64,000 bases of DNA from Cupriavidus sp. IDO (GTDB taxonomy: Bacteria; Pseudomonadota; Gammaproteobacteria; Burkholderiales; Burkholderiaceae). Position 1 is the stretch's first letter; each line of letters opens with the position of its first letter. Positions 26,284 to 34,245 of this stretch are shown one piece after another. The notes beneath the pieces are model-generated. The model had not been told where the DNA came from. It did not search any database and saw nothing but the letters and a program-made list of their open reading frames with translations. The stretch covers positions 1-64,000 of the forward strand of contig NZ_JWMA01000104.1 of assembly GCF_000812465.1 (NCBI RefSeq). Reading direction: 5' to 3'. The position numbers were made by a program, and so were the translations under genes.

Positions 26284-26296
26284 AGCATTAAATGCT
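26284..26296. promoter_or_regulatory. LysR-type operator candidate, divergent region
   Basis: Inverted repeat AGCATT-A-AATGCT in the region between the divergent dioxygenase and LysR genes, 75 bases before the LysR start. Similar in style (GCAT/ATGC arms) to the palindrome before gdhA. Confidence 0.4.
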
Positions 26297-26370
26297 CAAA
26301 GTTGGCATGAGTGAGGAAGCCAGCCAAGGTCAGGTGACGTGCGCCGCGGCGCAGGTGGATAATCCGCACC

Positions 26371-27315
26371 ATGGAAATCAAATGGCTTGAAGACTTCGTC
26401 AGCCTGGCCGAGACGCACAGCTTCTCGCGGTCAGCCGAACTGCGGCATGTCACGCAGCCCGCGTTCTCGCGGCGCATCCAGTCTCTGGAAGCGTGGGTCG
26501 GAACGGAACTGATCGACCGCTCCAGCTACCCGACCAGCCTGACCTCCGCCGGCAAGGTGTTCTACGAGCAGGCACTGGCGATGCTGGCGCAGGTCAGCGA
26601 GACGCGCGCGCTGATGCGTGGGCAGCGTTCGGCGAATGCGCAGGTACTGGAATTCGCGGTGCCGCACACGCTGTCGCTGACGTTCTTTCCGGAATGGCTC
26701 AAGGCGCTGGAGCGCAAGGTCGGCACGGTGCCGTGCCGGCTGCGCGCGCTGAACGTGCACGACGCGGTGCTGATGCTGGTGGAAGGCGGCTGCGACCTGG
26801 TCATGGTCTATCACCATGCGCGCCAGGCGATCCAGCTCGACCCGGCGCACTACGACATGCTCGTGCTTGGCACGGAGAGGCTGTCGCCCTACAGCGTGCC
26901 CGATGCCGCCGGCAAGCCCCTGTTCCGCCTGCCCGGCACCGACAAGAAGCCGGTGCCCTTCCTCAGCTATACGCCCAACGCGTTCCTCGGCCGCATGGTG
27001 GATCTGCTGCTGGCGGATACGGCGGAGGAACTCAAGCTCGACAAATGCTACGAGACGGATATGGCCGAAGCCCTCAAGGTGATGGCGCTGGCCGGGCATG
27101 GCATGGCCTTCCTGCCCGAGAGCGCGGTCCACGACGACGTGGCGCAGGGCCGGCTGGTCCGGGCGGAGTCGGCGCGCGGCCTGCCGCTGTCGATCGACAT
27201 GGAGATCCGCCTCTACCGCGAGCGGCCGGCCGAGAACGGCAACGAGCGGCGCGGCGCGCCGGCTCGCCGCAAGCGCCTGCTGGTCGACCAGGTCTGGGCA
27301 ACGCTGGTTGGCTAG
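26371..27315 (+). CDS. LysR family regulator (HypT-like) upstream of gdhA
   Basis: 314 residues. The N-terminal winged helix (MEIKWLEDFVSLAETHSFSR, then QPAFSRRIQSLEAWVG) is standard LysR. The IKWLEDF start, the RSSYPTSLTSAGKVFYEQ segment, and the following PHTLSLTFFPEWLKAL resemble the HypT/YjiE group of E. coli. Assignment to HypT is tentative. It lies directly before gdhA in the same direction and divergent from the thiol dioxygenase, so either could be its target. Confidence 0.85.
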   Translation: MEIKWLEDFVSLAETHSFSRSAELRHVTQPAFSRRIQSLEAWVGTELIDRSSYPTSLTSAGKVFYEQALAMLAQVSETRALMRGQRSANAQVLEFAVPHTLSLTFFPEWLKALERKVGTVPCRLRALNVHDAVLMLVEGGCDLVMVYHHARQAIQLDPAHYDMLVLGTERLSPYSVPDAAGKPLFRLPGTDKKPVPFLSYTPNAFLGRMVDLLLADTAEELKLDKCYETDMAEALKVMALAGHGMAFLPESAVHDDVAQGRLVRAESARGLPLSIDMEIRLYRERPAENGNERRGAPARRKRLLVDQVWATLVG

Positions 27316-27381
27316 CGACCGGCGGTCCGGTTGACAGGTGAAAAGCGGCTCTGTTGGTCTATTTCACTGGGTGGGATGGTT

Positions 27382-27396
27382 ATGCAAGTTTTGCAT
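27382..27396. promoter_or_regulatory. Palindromic operator candidate upstream of gdhA
   Basis: Perfect inverted repeat ATGCAA-GTT-TTGCAT, 81 bases before the gdhA ATG. With flanking T it fits the T-N11-A LysR box. A TTGACA occurs upstream at 27331-27336, but without a good -10 at 17 bases. Confidence 0.55.
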
Positions 27397-27477
27397 GATG
27401 GAATGATCAAACGGCATTGGATTCGCCGGGTCGGCCTCTCCTAAGCTTGCGGGCATCCTTCACACCGGAACCAACCG

Positions 27478-28785
27478 ATGTCATCCGCAGCACCGTCCAA
27501 TATCGCTGTCCAGAACCACGTACTCCCGTCTTACCTCAATGCCGACAATCTCGGCCCGTGGGGCATCTACCTGCAGCAGGTCGACCGTGTCACGCCTTAC
27601 CTGGGCTCCCTGGCACGCTGGGTCGAGACCCTGAAGCGCCCGAAGCGCGCGCTGATCGTCGACGTGCCCATCGAAATGGACAACGGCACCATCGCCCACT
27701 TCGAAGGCTATCGCGTGCAGCACAACCTGTCGCGCGGCCCGGGCAAGGGCGGGGTGCGCTTCCACCAGGACGTGACGCTGTCCGAAGTGATGGCACTGTC
27801 GGCCTGGATGTCGGTCAAGAATGCTGCGGTCAATGTGCCTTACGGCGGTGCCAAGGGCGGCATCCGCGTCGACCCGCGCAGCCTGTCGCGCGCCGAACTG
27901 GAGCGCGTGACGCGCCGCTACACCAGCGAAATCAACATCATCATCGGGCCGAACAAGGACATTCCGGCACCGGACGTCAACACCAACGAGCAGGTGATGG
28001 CATGGATGATGGATACCTACTCGATGAATTCGGGCAGCACGTCGACCGGCGTGGTGACCGGCAAGCCGATCTCGCTTGGCGGCTCGCTGGGCCGCCGCGA
28101 GGCGACTGGCCGCGGCGTGTTCGTGGTCGGCTCGGAAGCCGCGCGCAACCTGGGCCTGGATATCAAGGGCGCCCGCGTCGTGGTGCAGGGCTTCGGCAAT
28201 GTGGGCGCGGTCGCCGCCAAGCTGTTCCATGAAGCCGGGGCCAAGGTCGTGGCGGTGCAGGACCATCGCACCACGCTGTACGACCCGGCCGGCCTGGACG
28301 TGCCGGCGATGATGGAATATGCATCGCACAGCGGCACCATCGAAGGCTACCGCGCCGAGGTCATCTCGGGCGAGCAGTTCTGGCAGGTCGACTGCGAAAT
28401 CCTGATCCCGGCCGCGCTGGAAGGCCAGATCACTGCCAAGAACGCGCCCCAGATCAAGGCAAAGATGGTCATTGAAGGTGCGAACGGCCCGACCACGCCG
28501 GAAGCCGACGATATCTTGCGCGAGCGCAATATCCTGGTCGCACCGGACGTGATTGCCAACGCTGGCGGCGTTACGGTGTCGTACTTCGAATGGGTGCAGG
28601 ATTTCTCGAGCTTCTTCTGGACGGAAGAGGAGATCAACCAGCGCCTGGTACGAATCATGCAAGAGGCATTCCGTGCAATCTGGCAAGTCGCCCAGGACAA
28701 CAAGGTGACATTGCGGACCGCGGCATTTATCGTTGCCTGTACCCGCATTCTGCAGGCTCGTGAAATGCGCGGCCTCTATCCCTGA
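27478..28785 (+). CDS. gdhA: Glu/Leu/Phe/Val dehydrogenase, probable glutamate dehydrogenase
   Basis: 435 residues. Substrate-site motif GPGKGGVRFH with the following SVKNAAVNVPYGGAKGGI (catalytic Lys in PYGGAKGG), a Rossmann GFGNVGAVAAKLFHEAGAK, and PTTPEADDILRERNI. The length and lack of long insertions suggest the hexameric small NAD-type enzyme. It interconverts glutamate and 2-oxoglutarate plus ammonia. The glutamate transporter genes follow after a strong hairpin, which fits a joint role in glutamate use. Confidence 0.93.
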   Translation: MSSAAPSNIAVQNHVLPSYLNADNLGPWGIYLQQVDRVTPYLGSLARWVETLKRPKRALIVDVPIEMDNGTIAHFEGYRVQHNLSRGPGKGGVRFHQDVTLSEVMALSAWMSVKNAAVNVPYGGAKGGIRVDPRSLSRAELERVTRRYTSEINIIIGPNKDIPAPDVNTNEQVMAWMMDTYSMNSGSTSTGVVTGKPISLGGSLGRREATGRGVFVVGSEAARNLGLDIKGARVVVQGFGNVGAVAAKLFHEAGAKVVAVQDHRTTLYDPAGLDVPAMMEYASHSGTIEGYRAEVISGEQFWQVDCEILIPAALEGQITAKNAPQIKAKMVIEGANGPTTPEADDILRERNILVAPDVIANAGGVTVSYFEWVQDFSSFFWTEEEINQRLVRIMQEAFRAIWQVAQDNKVTLRTAAFIVACTRILQAREMRGLYP

Positions 28786-28851
28786 TGGCAGGTGCTGCTG
28801 CGCGGGCCGTCCTTGATGGTGCGCTGCAGCAGATCCAATCGTGAGCGCCAG

Positions 28852-28882
28852 ACGCGGCTGCCGGCAATGCCGGCAGCCGCGT
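28852..28882 (+). terminator. Hairpin terminator after gdhA
   Basis: Perfect 14-bp GC-rich stem with an AAT loop, 66 bases after the gdhA stop. The following GTTGTCAT is only weakly T-rich. Confidence 0.7.
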
Positions 28883-28944
28883 TGTCATATGTTGCGCCGG
28901 TGCGCAGCTATGCCTCAAATCTGCCCTTCTAGGAGAAAACCCAG

Positions 28945-28973
28945 TTGTCTTGCGCCGCATGCTGCGCAATACT
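28945..28973 (+). promoter_or_regulatory. Candidate promoter of gltIJKL
   Basis: TTGTCT and AATACT separated by 17 bases. A second possible -10 (TAGAAT, 28999-29004) is nearer the gene but lacks a good -35. Confidence 0.45.
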
Positions 28974-29036
28974 GTTTCATCAGTGGGAGGTTTGTCATTA
29001 GAATCCCGCCTTTCTCTTCATGGTCAAGGAGATGTT

Positions 29037-29936
29037 ATGAATTTTGCCAAGTTGGCTTCCCTGATGATTGCAGCTGGCTTCATGTGCGGTACCGCACAGG
29101 CGGCTGAGCAACTGACGGGCACGCTGAAGAAGATCAAAGACACCGGTGTGATTACGCTTGGCGTGCGCGATTCGTCGATTCCGTTCAACTACAACCTCGG
29201 CGGCGTCCGTCAGGTCGGCTATTCCTACGATATCAACATGAAGATCGTGGAAGCCATCAAGGACCAGCTCAAGATGCCGAACCTGCAGGTGAAGGAAATC
29301 CCGATCACTTCGCAGAACCGCATTACGCTGCTGCAGAACGGCACCATCGACATCGAGTGCGGCTCGACTACCAATAACCTGGAACGCCAGAAGCAGGCAT
29401 CGTTCACGACCAGCATCTTCATCATCGGCACCCGCATCATGGTGAAGAAGGATGGCGGCATCAAGGACTGGGCCGACCTGAAGGGCAAGAATGTCGTGAC
29501 CACCGCCGGCACCACGTCGGAGCGCCTGCTGCGCAAGATGAACGACGACCAGAAGCTGGGCATGAACATCATCAGCACCAAGGACCATGGCCAGTCGTTC
29601 CTGACGCTGGAATCGGGCCGTGCCGTGGCGTTCATGATGGACGACGCACTGCTGTACGGCGAGCGCGCCAAGGCCAAGAACCCGTCGGACTGGATTGTGG
29701 TCGGCAAGCCGCAATCGCGTGAATCGTACGGCTGCATGATCCGCAAGGACGACCCGCAGTTCAAGAAGCTTTCCGACACCGTGATCACCGGCCTGATGAA
29801 GGACGGTACGATCAACACCATGTACACCAAGTGGTTCATGCAACCGGTGCCGCCGAAGGGCCTGAATCTGGACTTCCCGCTGTCCGAAGACATGAAGGCG
29901 CTCTTCAAGACCCCGAACGACAAGGCACTCGACTGA
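29037..29936 (+). CDS. gltI: Glutamate/aspartate ABC transporter, periplasmic binding protein
   Basis: 299 residues. A signal peptide (MNFAKLASLMIAAGFMCG, cleavage near AQA-AEQ) precedes a type II solute-binding fold typical of family 3: TGVITLGVRDSSIPFNYN, CGSTTNNLERQKQASFT (the conserved amino-acid binding loop) and GRAVAFMMDDALLYG. It captures glutamate/aspartate and delivers it to GltJK. AAGGAGA ribosome site. Start chosen at 29037 because upstream codons do not continue the signal peptide. Confidence 0.93.
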   Translation: MNFAKLASLMIAAGFMCGTAQAAEQLTGTLKKIKDTGVITLGVRDSSIPFNYNLGGVRQVGYSYDINMKIVEAIKDQLKMPNLQVKEIPITSQNRITLLQNGTIDIECGSTTNNLERQKQASFTTSIFIIGTRIMVKKDGGIKDWADLKGKNVVTTAGTTSERLLRKMNDDQKLGMNIISTKDHGQSFLTLESGRAVAFMMDDALLYGERAKAKNPSDWIVVGKPQSRESYGCMIRKDDPQFKKLSDTVITGLMKDGTINTMYTKWFMQPVPPKGLNLDFPLSEDMKALFKTPNDKALD

Positions 29937-29956
29937 CCTGCCAGCTACAGGAGTGC

Positions 29957-29989
29957 GAAACGGAAGGCAATGTCCTTCCGTTTCTTTTT
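29957..29989 (+). terminator. Intercistronic terminator/attenuator between gltI and gltJ
   Basis: Perfect 11-bp stem (GAAACGGAAGG / CCTTCCGTTTC), 6-base loop, then TTTTT. It lies inside the operon, 12 bases before the gltJ start. Partial termination here would give more binding protein than permease. Confidence 0.85.
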
Positions 29990-30000
29990 GAGGACGCATC

Positions 30001-30729
30001 ATGAACTACACGTGGCATTGGGGAGTATTCCTCGAACAGGCCGCCCAGAACGAGACCTACCTGGACTGGATGATTTCCGGCCTCAAGGTCACGCTCGCTC
30101 TCGGGCTTTCGTCCTGGATCATTGCCCTGATCATCGGCACGGTGCTTGGCGTGCTGCGCACCGTGCCAAACAAATGGCTTTCGGGACTTGCCGCGACGTA
30201 TGTCGAGGTGTTCCGGAATATCCCGCTGCTGGTGCAGCTGTTCATCTGGTATTTCGTCGCGCCCGAGCTGCTGCCCGGCGGCGAAGCGATCAAGCAGATG
30301 AACCCGTTCGCCCAGCAGTTCCTGGCGGCGATGCTGTGCCTGGGCACCTTCACCGCGGCACGGGTCTGCGAACAGGTGCGCTCGGGGATCAACTCGCTGG
30401 CGCGCGGCCAGAAGAACGCCGGCCTGGCAATGGGTCTCACGCTGGCGCAGACGTATCGCTACATACTGCTGCCGGTGGCTTTCCGGGTCATCGTGCCGCC
30501 GCTTACTTCGGAATTCCTGAACATCTTCAAGAATTCCGCGGTGGCGTCGACCATCGGCCTGCTGGAACTGGCGGCCCAGGGCCGCCAGTTGGTGGACTAC
30601 ACGGCGCGACCGTATGAATCGTTCATTGCGGTCACGCTGATGTACGCGCTGATCAACGTGACGGTGATGCTGATCATGCGCTGGGTCGAGGGCCGCACCC
30701 GCGTGCCCGGCTTCATCGGCGGCAAGTAA
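30001..30729 (+). CDS. gltJ: Glutamate/aspartate ABC transporter permease GltJ
   Basis: 242 residues, about five membrane helices. The family 3 permease pattern is visible: SGLKVTLALGLSSWIIALIIG, EVFRNIPLLVQLFIWYF, and the EAA loop RSGINSLARGQKNAGLAMGL that contacts the ATPase. It forms the membrane channel with GltK. It starts right after the intercistronic hairpin; the ribosome site (TGAGGACG) lies in the hairpin's 3' flank, so structure could affect translation too. Confidence 0.92.
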   Translation: MNYTWHWGVFLEQAAQNETYLDWMISGLKVTLALGLSSWIIALIIGTVLGVLRTVPNKWLSGLAATYVEVFRNIPLLVQLFIWYFVAPELLPGGEAIKQMNPFAQQFLAAMLCLGTFTAARVCEQVRSGINSLARGQKNAGLAMGLTLAQTYRYILLPVAFRVIVPPLTSEFLNIFKNSAVASTIGLLELAAQGRQLVDYTARPYESFIAVTLMYALINVTVMLIMRWVEGRTRVPGFIGGK

Positions 30730-30738
30730 GGGGGCGTC

Positions 30739-31422
30739 ATGGCATATCACTTTGATTTCAGCTCCATCAATTCCGCCACCCTCGACGTACTGGGCGAAGG
30801 GATGCTGGTTTCGCTCAAGATCACCGTTACCGCGGTGATCGTCGGCATCGTCTGGGGCACCATCCTCGCGATGATGCGACTGTCGTCCATCAAGCCGCTC
30901 AACTGGTTTGCGCAGGGGTACGTGACCATCTTCCGCTCCATTCCGCTGGTCATGGTGCTGCTGTGGTTCTTCCTGATCATTCCGCAGCTGCTGCAAAGCA
31001 CGTTCAATCTGTCGCCCGCGTCCGACCTGCGCATGACGTCGGCGCTGATTGCGTTTGCCTTGTTCGAGGCGGCGTACTACTCCGAAATCATCCGCGCGGG
31101 TATCCAGAGCGTGTCGCGCGGCCAGATGTTCGCCGCCCAGGCCATGGGCATGACTTACGGCCAGTCGATGCGGCTGGTGATCCTGCCGCAGGCGTTCCGC
31201 AACATGGTGCCGCTGCTGCTGACCCAGGGCATCATCCTGTTCCAGGATACGTCGCTGGTCTACGTGAGCGCGCTGGCCGACTTCTTTGGCCAGGCCTACG
31301 GCGTCGGCGAGCGTGACGGCCGCATCGTGGAAATGCTGCTGTTCGCCGGCTTCGTGTACTTTGTTATCTGCTTCTCCGCTTCGTTGCTGGTCAAGCGTTA
31401 CCAGAAAAAGGTGGCTGTATGA
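30739..31422 (+). CDS. gltK: Glutamate/aspartate ABC transporter permease GltK
   Basis: 227 residues with five hydrophobic segments. SLKITVTAVIVGIVWGTILAM, FRSIPLVMVLLWFFLIIP and the EAA loop GIQSVSRGQMFAAQAMGMTY place it with GltK. It pairs with GltJ, whose gene ends 9 bases before this start. It overlaps gltL by 4 bases, indicating translational coupling. Confidence 0.92.
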   Translation: MAYHFDFSSINSATLDVLGEGMLVSLKITVTAVIVGIVWGTILAMMRLSSIKPLNWFAQGYVTIFRSIPLVMVLLWFFLIIPQLLQSTFNLSPASDLRMTSALIAFALFEAAYYSEIIRAGIQSVSRGQMFAAQAMGMTYGQSMRLVILPQAFRNMVPLLLTQGIILFQDTSLVYVSALADFFGQAYGVGERDGRIVEMLLFAGFVYFVICFSASLLVKRYQKKVAV

Positions 31423-32153
31423 TCGAAATCAACAATGTCTCCAAGTGGTACGGCGCCTTCCAGGTGCTGACCGACTGCACCACCAAGGTAGCCAAGGGCG
31501 AGGTGGTGGTGGTGTGCGGCCCGTCGGGCTCGGGCAAGTCCACGCTGATCAAGACCGTGAACGCGCTGGAGCCGTTCCAGAAGGGCGACATCCTGGTCGA
31601 CGGCACCTCCGTGGGCAATCCCAAGACCAACCTGCCCAAGCTGCGCTCGCGCGTGGGCATGGTGTTCCAGAACTTCGAACTGTTCCCGCACCTGTCGATC
31701 ACCGAGAACCTGACCATCGCCCAGATGAAGGTGCTCGGCCGCTCGAAGGAAGAGGCGACCGCCAAGGGCCTGAAGTACCTGGAGCGCGTGGGCTTAAAGA
31801 GCCAGGCGGCCAAGTTCCCCGGCCAGCTGTCGGGCGGCCAGCAGCAGCGCGTGGCGATTGCACGCGCGCTGTCGATGGATCCCATCTGCATGCTGTTCGA
31901 CGAACCGACCTCCGCGCTTGACCCCGAAATGGTCAACGAAGTGCTGGACGTGATGGTGCAGCTGGCGCAGGAAGGCATGACCATGATGTGCGTGACCCAC
32001 GAAATGGGTTTCGCTCGCAAGGTGGCCAACCGCGTGATCTTCATGGACCAGGGCAAGATCGTCGAGGACTGCGACAAGGAAGAGTTCTTCGGCAATATCG
32101 AAGCCCGCTCAGAGCGCGCGCGCCAGTTCCTGTCGAAGATCCTGCATCACTGA
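31419..32153 (+). CDS. gltL: Glutamate/aspartate ABC transporter ATPase GltL
   Basis: 244 residues. Walker A GPSGSGKST, Q-loop FQNFELFPHLS, signature LSGGQQQR, Walker B CMLFDEPTSALDPEM and switch region THEMGFA are all intact. It drives the GltIJK importer. It starts within the gltK stop (ATGA), and the operon ends at the terminator shortly downstream. Confidence 0.94.
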   Translation: MIEINNVSKWYGAFQVLTDCTTKVAKGEVVVVCGPSGSGKSTLIKTVNALEPFQKGDILVDGTSVGNPKTNLPKLRSRVGMVFQNFELFPHLSITENLTIAQMKVLGRSKEEATAKGLKYLERVGLKSQAAKFPGQLSGGQQQRVAIARALSMDPICMLFDEPTSALDPEMVNEVLDVMVQLAQEGMTMMCVTHEMGFARKVANRVIFMDQGKIVEDCDKEEFFGNIEARSERARQFLSKILHH

Positions 32154-32170
32154 CAACCTGGGCCGGCCAA

Positions 32171-32202
32171 CGAAAAAGGGACGCTGCGGCGTCCCTTTTT
32201 CG
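32171..32202. terminator. Terminator after gltL
   Basis: Perfect 14-bp stem with TGCG loop; the A-run and T-run are part of the stem, so it can serve both the glt operon and the converging amidotransferase gene. Confidence 0.92.
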
Positions 32203-32223
32203 TCAAGGCAGCGATCCGCGCTG

Positions 32224-33054
32224 TCAGGTGCAGGCGGTATTGGCCGCGTTCTTGGCCTGCACTTCCGGCGGGATCGGCACGGTCAGCGTCATGGTGGGCC
32301 GGCCGTCCTCGAACATGATCAGCTCGCCCGGCGCGAAGCGCGTCCAGGTTTCGTTGTCGGTCAACGGTTGGGTGGCGATGACGGCGACGCGGTCGTCGGG
32401 TGTGGTGACCTGGGCGAAGTCGATCGACAGGTCGGCGTCGATCAGGTGCGCGGTGGAGAACGGCCACTGGCGCACCAGGTAATACAGGTGCGTGGAGCAG
32501 TGCGCAAACAGGGCCTGGCCGTTGCAGAGCAGGAAATTGAAGACGCCGTGCAGCGTGATTTCGCGCGTGATGTCGGCCAGTGCATGGCCCAGCTCGTTCA
32601 GCGGTGGCTGCGAGCCGGGAAAGCGCTTGCGCAGTCCCTGCATCAGCGTGCAGAAGGCGAGTTCGCTGTCGGTGTCGCCCACCGGCTGGTAGACGCCGGA
32701 CAGGTAGGGGGCGAAGCCTTTCAGGTCGCCGTTGTGGGCAAAGATCCAGTGCCGGCCCCACAGTTCGCGCATGAACGGGTGGCAGTTCTCCAGCAGCACC
32801 GTGCCCTGCGTGGCCTTGCGGATATGCGAGATGACGTTCTTCGACTTGATCGGGTAGCGCTTGATCAGATCCGCTACGGGCGAGGTGCCGGCGGACTGGT
32901 TGTCGATGAACAGGCGGCAGGCCTTGTCCTCGAAGAACGCCACGCCGAAGCCGTCGGCGTGATGGTCGGTCAGGCCGCCGCGGGCGGCGAAGCCGGTGAA
33001 GGAGAACGTCACGTCGGTCGGCGTGGCGCAGTTCATGCCTAGCAGCTGGCACAT
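32224..33054 (-). CDS. Class II glutamine amidotransferase, YafJ type
   Basis: 276 residues. After Met removal the N-terminal nucleophile is Cys 2 (MCQLLGMNCATP). Other class II motifs are GFGVAFFED, SHIRKATQG and the GDLKGF region following WIFAHNG (the Asn/Gly oxyanion site). There is no synthase domain fused, so it is a stand-alone glutaminase-type protein; the acceptor is unknown. Convergent with gltL and divergent from the tartrate dehydrogenase gene. Confidence 0.88.
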   Translation of the reverse strand: MCQLLGMNCATPTDVTFSFTGFAARGGLTDHHADGFGVAFFEDKACRLFIDNQSAGTSPVADLIKRYPIKSKNVISHIRKATQGTVLLENCHPFMRELWGRHWIFAHNGDLKGFAPYLSGVYQPVGDTDSELAFCTLMQGLRKRFPGSQPPLNELGHALADITREITLHGVFNFLLCNGQALFAHCSTHLYYLVRQWPFSTAHLIDADLSIDFAQVTTPDDRVAVIATQPLTDNETWTRFAPGELIMFEDGRPTMTLTVPIPPEVQAKNAANTACT

Positions 33055-33171
33055 GGCGGGGCACCGGTCGGCAGCGGGCTGCCGCTTTGCAATAGAATGC
33101 AGACATTATCCCGCGCGTACGGGCCGCTGCCAAGCGCGCCCCGGTCATCCTGCACGAACCTCTCCAGAACT

Positions 33172-34245
33172 ATGAGCCAATACAAGATCGCCGTGATTCC
33201 CGGAGACGGAATCGGCACGGAAGTGATGCCCGAAGGCATTCGCGTCATGGATGCCGCCGCGCGCCGCTTCGGCATCGATTTCCAGTGGGATCACTTCGAT
33301 TTCTCCAGCTGCGACTACTACGCCCGTCACGGCAAGATGCTGCCGGACGACTGGTTCGACACGCTGGTGAAATACGACGCCATCTACTTCGGCGCGGTGG
33401 GCTGGCCCGACGCCGTGCCCGACCACGTCTCCCTGTGGGGCTCGCTGCTCCAGTTCCGCCGCTCATTCGACCAGTACGTGAACCTGCGCCCGGTGCGTCT
33501 GATGCCCGGCATCAAGAGCCCGCTGGCGGACCGCAAGCCTGGCGACATCGATTTCTACGTGGTTCGCGAAAACACCGAGGGCGAGTATTCCAGCATCGGC
33601 GGACGCATGTTCCCGGGCACCGAGCGCGAGATCGTGGTGCAGGAAACCGTGATGAGCCGTACCGGCGTGGACCGTATTCTCAAGTTCGCGTTCGAGCTGG
33701 CGCAGAAGCGACCGAAGAAGCACCTGACCTCGGCGACAAAGTCGAACGGCATTTCGATCACCATGCCGTACTGGGACGAGCGGGTCGAGGCGATGGCGGC
33801 CAACTATCCCGGCCTGAAGGTCGACAAGTACCACATCGATATCCTGACCGCGCACTTCGTGCAGCATCCCGACTGGTTCGACGTGGTGGTGGCCAGCAAC
33901 CTGTTCGGCGACATCCTGTCGGACCTGGGCCCGGCCTGCACCGGTACCATCGGCATTGCCCCGTCGGGCAACATCAATCCTGACCGCACCTTCCCGAGCC
34001 TGTTCGAGCCGGTGCACGGCTCGGCGCCGGACATCGCCGGGCGCGGCGTCGCCAATCCGATCGGGCAGATCTGGTGTGGCGCCATGATGCTGGAGCATCT
34101 TGGCCACGCGGAAGCCGGCGCCGCCGTGCTCGCCGCGATCGAGAAGGTGCTCGCGGCCGGCCCGGCGCACGCGCCGCTGACGCGCGACATCGGCGGCAAG
34201 GCCGGAACCGCCGATCTCGGCCGCGCGATTGCGGAGGCGCTGTGA
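33172..34245 (+). CDS. Tartrate/D-malate dehydrogenase, isopropylmalate-dehydrogenase family
   Basis: 357 residues. IAVIPGDGIGTEVMPEGIRV at the N-terminus, VRENTEGEYSSIGGRMFPG, and FGDILSDLGPACTGTIGIAPSGN are typical of tartrate dehydrogenase/decarboxylase and D-malate dehydrogenase (TtuC/DmlA), which oxidise and decarboxylate 2-hydroxyacids with NAD. The DHVSLWGSLLQFRRSFDQYVN segment distinguishes the group from LeuB. The next gene, a glycerate kinase, overlaps by 4 bases. Together they fit tartrate to glycerate to 2-phosphoglycerate. Confidence 0.88.
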   Translation: MSQYKIAVIPGDGIGTEVMPEGIRVMDAAARRFGIDFQWDHFDFSSCDYYARHGKMLPDDWFDTLVKYDAIYFGAVGWPDAVPDHVSLWGSLLQFRRSFDQYVNLRPVRLMPGIKSPLADRKPGDIDFYVVRENTEGEYSSIGGRMFPGTEREIVVQETVMSRTGVDRILKFAFELAQKRPKKHLTSATKSNGISITMPYWDERVEAMAANYPGLKVDKYHIDILTAHFVQHPDWFDVVVASNLFGDILSDLGPACTGTIGIAPSGNINPDRTFPSLFEPVHGSAPDIAGRGVANPIGQIWCGAMMLEHLGHAEAGAAVLAAIEKVLAAGPAHAPLTRDIGGKAGTADLGRAIAEAL

